In this document: positions 8,131-17,316 of the stretch, in pieces | How the letters are laid out: each line of letters begins with the position of its first letter | Numbering within the stretch: the first letter of the stretch is position 1 | Source: Flavobacteriaceae bacterium PS02338 | Lineage (GTDB): Bacteria; Bacteroidota; Bacteroidia; Sphingobacteriales; Sphingobacteriaceae | Assembly (NCBI GenBank): GCA_029959615.1 | Contig: JASCOD010000001.1 | Span: 992,001-1,056,000 of the forward strand | Length of the DNA stretch: 64,000 nucleotides | Direction of reading: 5' to 3' | Notes under the pieces: model-generated | Database searches by the model: none | The model's input: only the letters and a program-made list of their open reading frames with translations | What the model was told of the DNA's origin: nothing | Position numbers and translations under genes: made by a program

Positions 8131-9240
8131 CTACAGATCAAAGTCTTCCACGAGCTTTTTTTGTATACTGATGCTCCTTTGATAGTACTTGATGGCAGCA
8201 TTTCGATCAATTTTGTCGAAATTTAATAGGGAATTTAAAGACGGGTTCTTGGCGCCGATACTCCGATTGTGCCTACAATAGGCCTCAGCTGCCGCTTTTT
8301 TGGTCGGATAATCGTACAGGTGGAGCCCGTAATTGTAATGAAACTCAAGGGCCAGCTCATCAATACTTAGATTGTGCTTTAACCGCTGCGAATCTTCGGA
8401 GCTCTTCACCTTCATTTCTTCTTCTGTAAATGCCTTTAAAATACCTAGATGTTTGGCCAGCATCGTTCCCAGGCCTTCGGCATCTTTATGGTAGGCCATA
8501 TCTGGTAAAACCTGCGTTTGTTCCAGCCACAGCTTTTTCTTAAAGAAAAGTTGAAGCTGGTTATCATAGATCTTAACCGAGGATATCTCATTTTCCTGTT
8601 CCTTTGCCAAAACCTTATAAATCCCCATGTGGTTGAAGTTATATTTTAGCAGGAGCTGTTTTAAACGCATGTTCCAGTCTTTGTCCCTTTTGTCGGCGGC
8701 AAGTGCTTTAAGCCGCTGTATAAAGATGTCAAGATAATATTTATCAGCATAGCTGAGTTCCGGATATCTGTAGACCCGAAATGGGTCTTTAAACGCTTTT
8801 ATTAACTGCCTCAGTAGCGTTTCTGAAATATTCTTCGCTTTGAGCAGGCCCGTTATTTCCCTGCAGTCGCCGGTGAGGCGGCGATGAAGGTCCAGTACCT
8901 CAAAAGCTGGCAGCGGATGACTGCCATCCAGCAGAAATTTGTACTCCTGTTCGATGTACCTCAACAGTCCGATGATGGGATGCAATGCCTGGTTAATGGT
9001 GGGATTGGTCTCGGTATGGTTGAATAGGGTATTGGACAGCCTCATGATGGCATACCTGTACCAGTTCAGAATATCCGAGATCTTGTGCACCTCCTGTGTA
9101 TCGTTAAATGCGGAAAACAAGAATTCTTTTAACGTTTCGCATTCGGTTTTTATACTGTCTGCCAGCACATGGTTTTGTGTAGGGTAACTTACAATAAGAG
9201 CTCCTACATACTTTTTTAGTGTACATAGTTTAGTTTTCAT
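8131..9240 (-). CDS. helical protein with RteC-like layout, possible mobile-element regulator
   Basis: A 369-residue soluble protein with no signal peptide or membrane segment, rich in Leu, Lys and predicted helices. A central segment (FRVYRYPELSYADKYYLDIF) and a C-terminal helical region (LSIDELALEFHYNYGLHLYDYP) sit where RteC proteins have their YxYYR..Y.D..YF and ALIELIYAL segments. RteC controls excision genes of Bacteroides conjugative transposons, and such proteins are common in Bacteroidota mobile elements. The match is by eye and weak; an unrelated conserved hypothetical is equally possible. The context (an island with mobilization genes) fits. Transcribed alone, with 250 bases or more on each side. 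Confidence 0.45.
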   Translation of the reverse strand: MKTKLCTLKKYVGALIVSYPTQNHVLADSIKTECETLKEFLFSAFNDTQEVHKISDILNWYRYAIMRLSNTLFNHTETNPTINQALHPIIGLLRYIEQEYKFLLDGSHPLPAFEVLDLHRRLTGDCREITGLLKAKNISETLLRQLIKAFKDPFRVYRYPELSYADKYYLDIFIQRLKALAADKRDKDWNMRLKQLLLKYNFNHMGIYKVLAKEQENEISSVKIYDNQLQLFFKKKLWLEQTQVLPDMAYHKDAEGLGTMLAKHLGILKAFTEEEMKVKSSEDSQRLKHNLSIDELALEFHYNYGLHLYDYPTKKAAAEAYCRHNRSIGAKNPSLNSLLNFDKIDRNAAIKYYQRSISIQKKLVEDFDL

Positions 9241-9778
9241 ATTTTTTGATATATATGGGAGCTATGCCATACTAAGGGCATACGCTGTTATTTTCGTTAA
9301 ATCTTTGATTGATCGGTCCGCCTGTGAATTGTTGGCCTGCTTCCTGTAAGGACCGGGAAGCACCGCGACGGGTTGGGGTATGAGCCCGTAGCCGCAGATT
9401 GAAAATACAAGTTATGAATTATTCTCTTATTAAAAAATAGCTAAATACAATAATACATATCCTAAATCCCAGAGCGCACGAATCTTTACTCGAGAGCAGG
9501 GGTAAAGACGTACACTGTATTAAGGTTCATTGAAGAGTGGAGGGACGATATTGCAATTTAAGGGAAAGAGCAAAGCCCGAACATCCATCCGGGCAATTGC
9601 TATCATTATTAACTAAAATTGGTTTTGATTCTCTTTTTGCATTCGCTCTTTAACCAAAGGGTAATCCTTTTTTCTATTTTTAAATGGTCTGCATTTTGAG
9701 AAGAACATACGGTAATATCGTTTATCCTAAAATTTTGCGTACACTCGCTTATCAACAATACAGTTGACCGTTAAAGGT
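9241..9778. other. 538-base intergenic stretch with a small protein-like frame
   Basis: On the minus strand, directly after the peptidase gene, a 53-codon frame (9770-9609, containing TVCSSQNADHLKIEKRI) reads like protein but lacks an ATG; a TTG would be the only start. It is followed by the terminator at 9570-9600. The rest (9241-9540) shows nothing I can name and probably holds the promoter of the 8131-9240 gene. Confidence 0.3.
9570..9604 (-). terminator. terminator, copy 1 of a repeated element
   Basis: The stem gcccg/cgggc with flanking gcaa/ttgc extension sits downstream of the S9 peptidase gene. The 43 bases at 9574-9616 are nearly identical to 19405-19447 downstream of the TlpA-like gene, including the sequence after the stem. 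Confidence 0.65.
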
Positions 9779-12250
9779 CTATTTTAGATACTGATCAAAC
9801 CAATCAAGAGTATACTTAGTTGCTTTATATTGATTTTCAGGTCTAAGTAAAACGTGCCCTTCATTGGGGTACAACAATAATTCCACTGGCTTATTTAAAC
9901 TCCTCAAGGCGATAAACATAGCAATGCTCTGTTCGAAGTCTACGTGGCGATCCTGCTTGCCCGCCCATAATCTTAGCGGGGTATTAATCTTATCTGCGTT
10001 GAAGATGGGATTATTGTCGAGATAAGATTTTTTATTCTGGTAGAAGTCTCCATCAAAACGAAAGCTTTGATCAATATACTTCCACATATTAGGCCTGTGA
10101 TTGGTTTTACTTACAGAAAAGTAAGACGCGGTAATATCTGTCAGTGCGGAACCTGCGATAGCAGCAGCAAACATATCTGTATGTGCTATTATGTAGCATG
10201 TCTCATAGCCACCAAATGATTCACCTATTAATCCCAAGCGTTTACTATCTAAATTGTAATAGCCCGAAACCACATCAATTGCCGTTTTCACGCACCTTAA
10301 CGCAGACTCCCCGGGTTCATTAATTTGATAAGTAATCCTGGGAAGAATAATAATATAACCCTCCAAAGCTGCAACAGTACGGTTGAAACCAGGCTCGTTG
10401 TAATACGAAGGGCTGGAAAAGGTACTGAACGTTGCTGCCTTATTTTCATAGATCCATACAATGGCGGGGTATTTCTTGCTTTTATCATAGTCTGGAGGCA
10501 GGATCACACTGACATAGGTAGCTACATTATTTGCATCTTTAAATGGAATAAAAGTTGCTTTTGGAAAATCATTTGCCCTAAATGCTTCCGTATTTGAGGT
10601 ATAAATATCCTTAGACAAGTTTTGATAGACAGAGTAGGACTTTAAAGTATATGGAGAATTGGCATTTTCCCTAGTGTACGAAAAATTATCTTTTCCACAT
10701 ACAAACCCATCGAAATGATAAAGATCCAAATTTTCTATGGTCTTAAGCTTACCCGCATGCCATATGGCCAGCCCTTCTTTAATACCGTCCTGATGTTTCA
10801 GCTTTACAAGTATATAGTCCTCCATAATCCTAAGAGAGTTATTCCATTTCAGGTTGCCAGAACTAGTCGCTTTGGGCCGATTCAATATCTTGAAGTGGAC
10901 TTTGGGATCTTCTGATCTGGTCAGATTCTTGAACATACCAGAATTGATATTATACTCCCAAACGTTGCGATTTGAAACAAGGTAGACCTTCAGCAGATCC
11001 CTTGAAAAATTGAGCGTTTCTAATGGCTGAATATTGTTTTTGTTCTGTCTGTTGAATTGATAAAAGTCCTCACCAATTTGTTTTGTAAGGTTTCTAGCTA
11101 CTTTAGTCCTTATATCATACGCCCACCAATCTTTACCTTCAAAATAAAACAGGACTCCGTATTCGGTAGGAAAGAACTGCGCCGTTCTTTTAATTTGGAA
11201 TTCCACTTCATTGGTATAAACATTTCTGATCCTGATAGAGGGGACCATGAATTCGGTATCAAAGTCACCGTTTGCAAATTGTAAAACCTCCAACAGATAT
11301 TTATCCTGGAAGATCAGGTATCTCTGAGCCACCTCTTTATTGCTTGGATTTAATACGATCTGGTCCGTAGACACATTGATCAACAAACTTTCGAAAGCGC
11401 CAACACTACGACTATCGTAATTAGGCTTCAGCGCTTTGTCCTCCCAATGCCATAACTCTATGCTGTCCTTATAGGAAATGGCCGGTTTTCGGTATGTTGC
11501 AACAAGCATGTCCCAATTACCAAAACCAAAAGATGAGTATTTGTTTAGCACATCATCTAAATTTTTGGAGAATGTCCTTTTGCCTGTCCAGTCATAGTAT
11601 TCAACCCGAAACTTCCCTTTGTCCAGCAAGAGGAATTTGGACATTTTATGCAGTGTATCTGCCGTATGGCCTTTAAAGTTATTGGAGGTGATGTGGTCAA
11701 TATTCGCTAGTGTTACACCGGACTTACGGCTGAGCAGACAGGTTTTCGTATCACCTACTACCAATAGTAGCTCATCGTCTAGCTCTTCTATCTTGAACAC
11801 ATCATTCATTATTTTAACGACATTATGTGCCTTATCTATCTTGAAAAGCTCCTTGGAACGACTTATTGCGAATCCATAGGTAAGGTTCTTCGTAAAAAAG
11901 AAGTTACTTACATTCTTCTCTACAGTTATTTTTTTTCCATTTATTAAATCGGCTAAGGTCAAGTTTCCACTGCGCTGTAATAAGACGAAACGCCTGTTGT
12001 CCAATAATTGATTACTGGCACCTACGAATGTCATGCTATCTTTCGAAACTGTATTGATCAATACCGTGATATTTTCTGCATTGTCATAAGACTTTAAAAA
12101 TACATTCCACTTTCCATCTTCACTTATACCCTGGTTGATCAGTTTATACCAGCTCCCGAAGTAGTTTTCCCTCGATGGGACTTGTGCAGCGACAGATTGG
12201 AGACCCAACACAAGGGTCAACAGCAATATCCTCATTAAATTAATAGCCAT
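9779..12250 (-). CDS. S9-type (prolyl oligopeptidase-like) exported peptidase
   Basis: An 823-residue exported hydrolase with a signal peptide (MRILLLTLVLGLQSVAAQ), an N-terminal beta-propeller-like region (about 25-560) and a C-terminal alpha/beta-hydrolase domain. The nucleophile motif is GESFGG (Ser678), with Asp767 (KQDRHVD) and His799 (NEGHV), the S9 triad order. S9 enzymes cleave peptides, often after proline or as dipeptidyl peptidases; exact specificity cannot be read. The ATG used overlaps the end of the upstream susD by 11 bases. A second ATG at 12235 would start right at the signal peptide and leave 4 bases between the genes. It ends the SusCD operon and suggests that this system imports peptides. 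Confidence 0.85.
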   Translation of the reverse strand: MAINLMRILLLTLVLGLQSVAAQVPSRENYFGSWYKLINQGISEDGKWNVFLKSYDNAENITVLINTVSKDSMTFVGASNQLLDNRRFVLLQRSGNLTLADLINGKKITVEKNVSNFFFTKNLTYGFAISRSKELFKIDKAHNVVKIMNDVFKIEELDDELLLVVGDTKTCLLSRKSGVTLANIDHITSNNFKGHTADTLHKMSKFLLLDKGKFRVEYYDWTGKRTFSKNLDDVLNKYSSFGFGNWDMLVATYRKPAISYKDSIELWHWEDKALKPNYDSRSVGAFESLLINVSTDQIVLNPSNKEVAQRYLIFQDKYLLEVLQFANGDFDTEFMVPSIRIRNVYTNEVEFQIKRTAQFFPTEYGVLFYFEGKDWWAYDIRTKVARNLTKQIGEDFYQFNRQNKNNIQPLETLNFSRDLLKVYLVSNRNVWEYNINSGMFKNLTRSEDPKVHFKILNRPKATSSGNLKWNNSLRIMEDYILVKLKHQDGIKEGLAIWHAGKLKTIENLDLYHFDGFVCGKDNFSYTRENANSPYTLKSYSVYQNLSKDIYTSNTEAFRANDFPKATFIPFKDANNVATYVSVILPPDYDKSKKYPAIVWIYENKAATFSTFSSPSYYNEPGFNRTVAALEGYIIILPRITYQINEPGESALRCVKTAIDVVSGYYNLDSKRLGLIGESFGGYETCYIIAHTDMFAAAIAGSALTDITASYFSVSKTNHRPNMWKYIDQSFRFDGDFYQNKKSYLDNNPIFNADKINTPLRLWAGKQDRHVDFEQSIAMFIALRSLNKPVELLLYPNEGHVLLRPENQYKATKYTLDWFDQYLK

Positions 12251-13637
12251 TATTCTGCGGATTGAGATTTGGATTAGAAAACAGCTCAGTTTCAGGCAAG
12301 GGTAAAACCCCCATGTAACTTTTCCAAGATGGCTTTATCAGTGGCATAAGGGCATTCAGTAATCCCTTTCTTTTTAAGTCAAAAAAGCGATGCCCAAATT
12401 CGGTAAATAACTCATGCCGTCTTTCCTCCATAATCGCTTGGCTGGTCTGCTCACTTCCCAAACCTAGCAGAGACGATAGCCCAGCCCTATTACGTAACAT
12501 ATTCAACACGTCAAGAGCTGCATTAGTATTTCCAAGCTCATTTTCCGCTTCTGCCAGTATCAGGTAAGCCTCTTCTACCCTAAGGATCACGGAATACTCC
12601 AGGGAGTTTGCCGTTTTATTGTTCTGTTTGTACTTGAAGGGATACGAAAAGGACAATGTCTGGTTTGAAAGCTCTTTTGTCCATTGTTGCTTTCTCAAAT
12701 CATTTGGCTCGAAGGATTCGCGTAAAGACGTTGACAGGACGACATTTTGTGGTGGCAGGCTAAGGAAGATATAATATTGTCCTTCTAAAGTGTTCGCTCC
12801 AGGCTCCACCGGCATAAACTGCCAGATGGCACTTTTACTTTCTTTCAAAAATGTCTTACTAATATCCTGCTCCATTGTATAGAGTTGGTTTTGTGTAACC
12901 AGTTCAGCCATTTTTTTTGCCTTCGTCCATTCACTTTTATATAGATAAAGCCTTGCCAAAGACAACCTAACCCCTGCCCTGTTGATCCTACTCCTGTTGG
13001 ATGTTGGGTAATTGTCCGTCAACGATTCCTCCGCCTTTATGAAATCTTCTTCAATACGACCATAGACTTCTGTCACGGGCATTCTCGTTACTTTTTGGTT
13101 GGCCAAATAACTGGTCGTAGTGATATAAGGAACATCTCCATACAAGTTGGCCAGATAGAAATGAAGGAATCCGCGAATAAAATGAGCTTCTCCCAGCAGC
13201 TGTTTGATCGTTGACGAATCGAGATAGGCGCCACTTCTGCCAATACCTTCTATGATACTATTGACCGCATAGATCTGTTTATAGGCATTTGACCAGATCG
13301 TATTAACAACAGTCGTATTCTGTTGGACTCCCAATTCATAGAATGTCTTAAAATCTACCACTTGGTTACTGACTGAAGTAAGCTCATCAGTGTAACATCC
13401 CATCAATGTTCCTACGCCATAAAGACTTCCATTGAGCATTGTATTCGTCCTTAGATTGGTATAGACGTCAGCAATTGCTGCCGATGCTAAATTTTTATCT
13501 CTAAAGACCATAGCCTGCGACACTTGATCTGTAGGTTCGTCGACTTCCAGAAATTTTTCACAGCTCATGATACCAACGCTAAATATCATTAGCACGGCAA
13601 AGAGGTAAGTATTTCTTTTTATAAATATGTTTATCAT
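12240..13637 (-). CDS. SusD/RagB-family outer membrane lipoprotein
   Basis: A 465-residue SusD homologue: lipoprotein signal ending at Cys26 (VGIMSC), an N-terminal SusD-like part (about 40-220), and the RagB/SusD C-terminal part with EERRHELFTEFGHRFFDLKR and the ending LPLPETEL. It is the surface partner of the SusC encoded 4 bases upstream and is followed by, or overlaps, the S9 peptidase gene. The operon order sigma, FecR, susC, susD, peptidase suggests import of a ligand that also triggers its own sigma cascade. The EERR..LF.E..R.fDL segment is the family hallmark. Confidence 0.93.
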   Translation of the reverse strand: MINIFIKRNTYLFAVLMIFSVGIMSCEKFLEVDEPTDQVSQAMVFRDKNLASAAIADVYTNLRTNTMLNGSLYGVGTLMGCYTDELTSVSNQVVDFKTFYELGVQQNTTVVNTIWSNAYKQIYAVNSIIEGIGRSGAYLDSSTIKQLLGEAHFIRGFLHFYLANLYGDVPYITTTSYLANQKVTRMPVTEVYGRIEEDFIKAEESLTDNYPTSNRSRINRAGVRLSLARLYLYKSEWTKAKKMAELVTQNQLYTMEQDISKTFLKESKSAIWQFMPVEPGANTLEGQYYIFLSLPPQNVVLSTSLRESFEPNDLRKQQWTKELSNQTLSFSYPFKYKQNNKTANSLEYSVILRVEEAYLILAEAENELGNTNAALDVLNMLRNRAGLSSLLGLGSEQTSQAIMEERRHELFTEFGHRFFDLKRKGLLNALMPLIKPSWKSYMGVLPLPETELFSNPNLNPQNNGY

Positions 13638-13641
13638 CGCT

Positions 13642-16600
13642 TTAAAATTTGAGATTGGCCGAAAATGTAAAAGTTCTTGGTATCGGAAGATAAAGTCCCT
13701 GTACTTCAGGATCTATTCCTTTGTAACCAGTCAGAGTAAGCAAGTTTTGCCCGTGCAATTGAAGGGTAATACTTTTAAGATATTTTTTTTCAAAAGGGAT
13801 TTGATAGCCAATGTGCACATTGTTCAGTCGAATATATGATGCATCTACAATGACTGCATCACTTCCCTGAAACTGGGCGAAGGCACGCGAAGCATTAGCA
13901 TTAGCCCCGGTGCTTGGTCGTTGAAAACGTGCATTGGGATTTTCTGGAGTCCAATAATCAAGTAGATAAGTAGGGATATTTGACATCGTTCCCAACATCC
14001 CAAGACTATATTCCAAATTGAATTGTCTTTGCTTGACGAACTGGAACAGAAAGTCAAGGGACCATTTCCTGAATGTCAGTTGGCTGCCAATTCCTCCGAA
14101 GTATTTGATGCCGAGGTCCACCACTTTCGTCCGATCATTCGCATCAAACTTTCCATCGCCATTCAGATCGGAGAATTCATATAACCCGGTCGATGGGTTG
14201 ACGCCCTTCAGCTCATAGACCTTTTTGATGTATAGAGAAGATCCCACTTCGTAGGTCGAGGCGTAGGTCGAGGTCTTTAACCCGTCAAACTGCAATAGTT
14301 TACTTTTTGGCTGTGTAAAATTGATGGAGCTCTTCCATTTGACGGCCGTATTCCTTAAGATAGAAAATTGGATATCCAGTTCAGTACCAGAATTCTGGAC
14401 CTTTGCCGGAAAATTACTCTGTATACTCTGAAATCCTGTCGTGGCTGGCTGTGGAATACCCACCAGTTGATTAGATGACCTGTTCCTAAACCATGCAACC
14501 AAAACATTCACCCTGTTTTCCAACAGCCCAAGTTCGATAGCAGTTTCAAATTTTGTCGTCTTTTCCCAACTGAAGTTAGGATTGAACAATCTTGAAGGAT
14601 AAATCCCAACAATTCCATCATAGGACTGAGACGAGGTAGTATAGGTGTCAAGGAACTGATAGTCTCCGATCAGGTCGCTTCCCGAAGTTCCTATGCTTGT
14701 TCTTAATTTACCATAACTAATCCATGCCAATTTTTCTTTTACCAGACTTTCTTCCGAAAATAACCATGCCGCACCCAAAGCGCCAAAATTAGCAAATCGT
14801 CGATCGGGGCCGAACCTGCTTGAACCATCCCTTCTAGCAGTTAGGTTCAACATGTATTTTTCAGAAAGGCTATAGTTAAACCTTCCAAAAAGAGCGGTAT
14901 ATCGATATTGTGCTGTGGTATTTTGTGTAATCCGTTGCACTTTTGCATTAGATAGGTTAGTGATAAATTCGTTTGAAGTAAAATCAGAACCTTGTAACCT
15001 AACGATTTCCTCTTTCCTGTTTTCGAATGTAGTCCCTACTAGAGCATTGATTTTATGAGCGGCCCATTTTTTATTCCAATGAAGCTGCGGCTCCACAAGC
15101 CAGTTCATTTTAGCGACTATCCCCTCGTACCTTACCGAAGTAGCACTTGTGTAGCCTAAATTAGGATTGAATGCAGACGAAGGATTAGTTCGTGATTCCC
15201 GCTGCTGGGTCTGACTATACCCTGCATTCAATTTCACGGCCCAATCTCCCGATAAATCATAAATGGTGTTAATATTGGTCACTAGGGTATTGATATGGGC
15301 AGTGTATTTGTTCTCTAACTTTGCCAGGGGATTTGTGAAGGTGTTTTGTTCCCAGTTCAATTGGCCACTTACATCGTAAAGTGCGGGTGCGTTCGGTGCC
15401 AAAACTATCTGTCTTGTTAGATCAGCATCCGTCTGATTATTGTATTCTCTGGTATAATAAATCGTAGGACTGATCTTAAGTTTGGCATCTGGACTAGTTA
15501 ATACGGTATTAAAGTTTAAGCCAGAGCGTTTGTATCCTAAATTATGACCAAAAGCAGTACCTTGATCCAGATTGGAAAAGCTTAGATAATATTGAGCATT
15601 TTCACCTCCACCAGCATATGTCAGTTGTTGCTGGTTCACCATGTAGTTCCGTCCAATGAATTCTTTGTACCAGTCAGTATACCTATCTGTACCCCATCTG
15701 CCATTGAGATCGTAAGCCGAGATTGGATAGCTTGTAATGGCGTCATTGGCAAAGGCATCCCTTCTTAGCTTAAGGTACTGTTCGGTCGTTGCCATTTCCA
15801 CTAACTTCCCTGTTTTTGAAAAGGACGTACTCGTTGTTAACCCTAATATCGGGCTGCCTTTTTTTCCACGTTTGGTAGTTACAATGACCACACCGTTGGC
15901 TCCCCTGGATCCGTAAATAGCTGTAGCATCAGCATCTTTAAGTACCTCTATACTTTCTATATCATTAGGGTTAATCGTGTTAAGTGGGCTGGCCTCACCT
16001 TTTGACAATATATTAGTTGACAAGGCTGTCAAAGAGTTTGATTGAGCATTTGATGGCACGCCATCTACAATAATCAATGGATAGTTACCATCGTACCTAA
16101 GACTATTCTTTCCTCTAATCTGAATGTCGAAGCCTCCACCAGCCGAACCAGAATTTTGTATAATGCTTACTCCGGCCATCCTTCCCTGCACGGCTGATAA
16201 TACGTTGTTCACAGGTTGGTTCTCGATTTCCTTTGCCGTTACTTTGGCAATGCTTCCTGTAAGTTCCCTTTGTGTAACGGTATAGTAGCCCGCATTTATC
16301 TTTACTTCCTCCAGTTCGTTATTGATAAGTTCTAACTTTATTATCTTCTTGTTAGGTTTGGTTCCAATCTCAACAGGCCTATGGCCCACAAAGGAGATGA
16401 TGATGATCGCATCCTCAGGTATGTTTTTTAGCATATATTCTCCATTGCTATCGGTAAGCACAACTTTATCGGTTCCTTTTACCCTCACGGTAGCACCAAT
16501 CAAAGGCTCGCCATTGCTGTCCAATACTTTGCCCGTTGCATCAATGTTAGCAAAGTAATCTATTACTCGGTCAATAATTGTCTTATCCATTTCTCTGACT

Positions 16601-17007
16601 ACGACTAGTTTATCTTCATCAAAATAGGCTAGTTCAGCGCCATAGAATACTTTTTCCAATACGGATTGCAATGGAGTATTTACGAAATTGGCATCAATTC
16701 TTTTTGAACTCTTGATGTTCGTGTTTCTCAACAACACATTATAGCCGGTCTGCTTTCTGATTTCCCTTAATATCTTTTCAATAGGAACATTTCTGTCCAC
16801 TAAGGTCAGCTTTTGCCCAAAAGTGGCTGCGCTTACCTGTATAAGGGAAACCATCAATATGAACGTTGTGAGTTTAGCTCTCATGATCCATTTTCTTTTA
16901 TTTGTCTCGCTGATTCGGCCAATTGCCGAATTCATTATCAAGAGAAGGTTATGCCAGCAGCCGTCAGGCTTACTGAAGGTTCGTGTATAGTTTCTACACA
17001 TATTCAT
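13642..17007 (-). CDS. SusC-family TonB-dependent receptor with STN signalling domain
   Basis: A 1121-residue outer-membrane receptor. A long basic N-region precedes a hydrophobic signal segment (about 45-60, ending VSAATFGQ). Then come an STN domain (about 65-135, which contacts FecR in the periplasm), a CarboxypepD_reg-like domain (about 155-230), a plug (about 240-375, with VLKDADATAIYGSRGANGVV) and a barrel ending in a C-terminal aromatic/Phe residue. The start used is the first ATG; ATGs at residues 25 and 42 are alternatives, the last giving a standard-length signal peptide. The gene lies 309 bases downstream of fecR, a gap that carries a candidate antisense RNA on the plus strand. Regulation by the FecR/ECF pair just upstream is expected. 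Confidence 0.92.
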   Translation of the reverse strand: MNMCRNYTRTFSKPDGCWHNLLLIMNSAIGRISETNKRKWIMRAKLTTFILMVSLIQVSAATFGQKLTLVDRNVPIEKILREIRKQTGYNVLLRNTNIKSSKRIDANFVNTPLQSVLEKVFYGAELAYFDEDKLVVVREMDKTIIDRVIDYFANIDATGKVLDSNGEPLIGATVRVKGTDKVVLTDSNGEYMLKNIPEDAIIIISFVGHRPVEIGTKPNKKIIKLELINNELEEVKINAGYYTVTQRELTGSIAKVTAKEIENQPVNNVLSAVQGRMAGVSIIQNSGSAGGGFDIQIRGKNSLRYDGNYPLIIVDGVPSNAQSNSLTALSTNILSKGEASPLNTINPNDIESIEVLKDADATAIYGSRGANGVVIVTTKRGKKGSPILGLTTSTSFSKTGKLVEMATTEQYLKLRRDAFANDAITSYPISAYDLNGRWGTDRYTDWYKEFIGRNYMVNQQQLTYAGGGENAQYYLSFSNLDQGTAFGHNLGYKRSGLNFNTVLTSPDAKLKISPTIYYTREYNNQTDADLTRQIVLAPNAPALYDVSGQLNWEQNTFTNPLAKLENKYTAHINTLVTNINTIYDLSGDWAVKLNAGYSQTQQRESRTNPSSAFNPNLGYTSATSVRYEGIVAKMNWLVEPQLHWNKKWAAHKINALVGTTFENRKEEIVRLQGSDFTSNEFITNLSNAKVQRITQNTTAQYRYTALFGRFNYSLSEKYMLNLTARRDGSSRFGPDRRFANFGALGAAWLFSEESLVKEKLAWISYGKLRTSIGTSGSDLIGDYQFLDTYTTSSQSYDGIVGIYPSRLFNPNFSWEKTTKFETAIELGLLENRVNVLVAWFRNRSSNQLVGIPQPATTGFQSIQSNFPAKVQNSGTELDIQFSILRNTAVKWKSSINFTQPKSKLLQFDGLKTSTYASTYEVGSSLYIKKVYELKGVNPSTGLYEFSDLNGDGKFDANDRTKVVDLGIKYFGGIGSQLTFRKWSLDFLFQFVKQRQFNLEYSLGMLGTMSNIPTYLLDYWTPENPNARFQRPSTGANANASRAFAQFQGSDAVIVDASYIRLNNVHIGYQIPFEKKYLKSITLQLHGQNLLTLTGYKGIDPEVQGLYLPIPRTFTFSANLKF

Positions 17008-17095
17008 CGTTTTGTTTTTCAGACAACCATACTATGGCGATGAATACGCCGCAAGCTATTGCCCAAATAAGCAATATTTGCTAAGTTTGATTGTC

Positions 17096-17206
17096 TGTTG
17101 GGCTTTGCAGGACCTCGAAATCTATATGCAAACCCGTTGATCAATTATTTGTTAACTCAAATTTGTAAAGCAGACTGAGGTTCCGATGCGTATCGGGACC
17201 TTTTTT
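17096..17206 (+). ncRNA. candidate cis-antisense sRNA opposite the susC leader (unit 1)
   Basis: On the plus strand, opposite to all genes here, an exact -7 box TAAGTTTG (17082-17089) with ATTG at 17058-17061 (20-base spacing) is followed about 110 bases later by an intrinsic terminator: stem 17178-17187 with 17192-17201 and a T-run 17201-17206. The transcript would be antisense to the susC 5' leader between fecR and susC. Don-type PULs of Bacteroides have repressor sRNAs in this position. The second ECF/FecR unit has the same arrangement at 25.8 kb. Not verified by expression data. Confidence 0.5.
17178..17206 (+). terminator. intrinsic terminator on the strand opposite susC
   Basis: Stem aggttccgat/atcgggacct (one G-T pair) with loop gcgt, followed by tttttt on the plus strand. 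No annotated plus-strand gene precedes it, so it most likely ends the antisense RNA. Confidence 0.7.
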
Positions 17207-17316
17207 GCTAATGTGCGAAGCTTACTATGGGATTTTTTTCTGGTTTCTCATGTCTAGTTTGTTTAAGGTTAGTTGCTTATTAATTTTATTTATCTTCTAA
17301 GGATTGGTTGGCTCTG

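Noticed and set aside
9301..9480. Possible tRNA-like or att-like GC-rich segment
   Set aside because: No cloverleaf, no tRNA 3' end and no repeat partner in the window.
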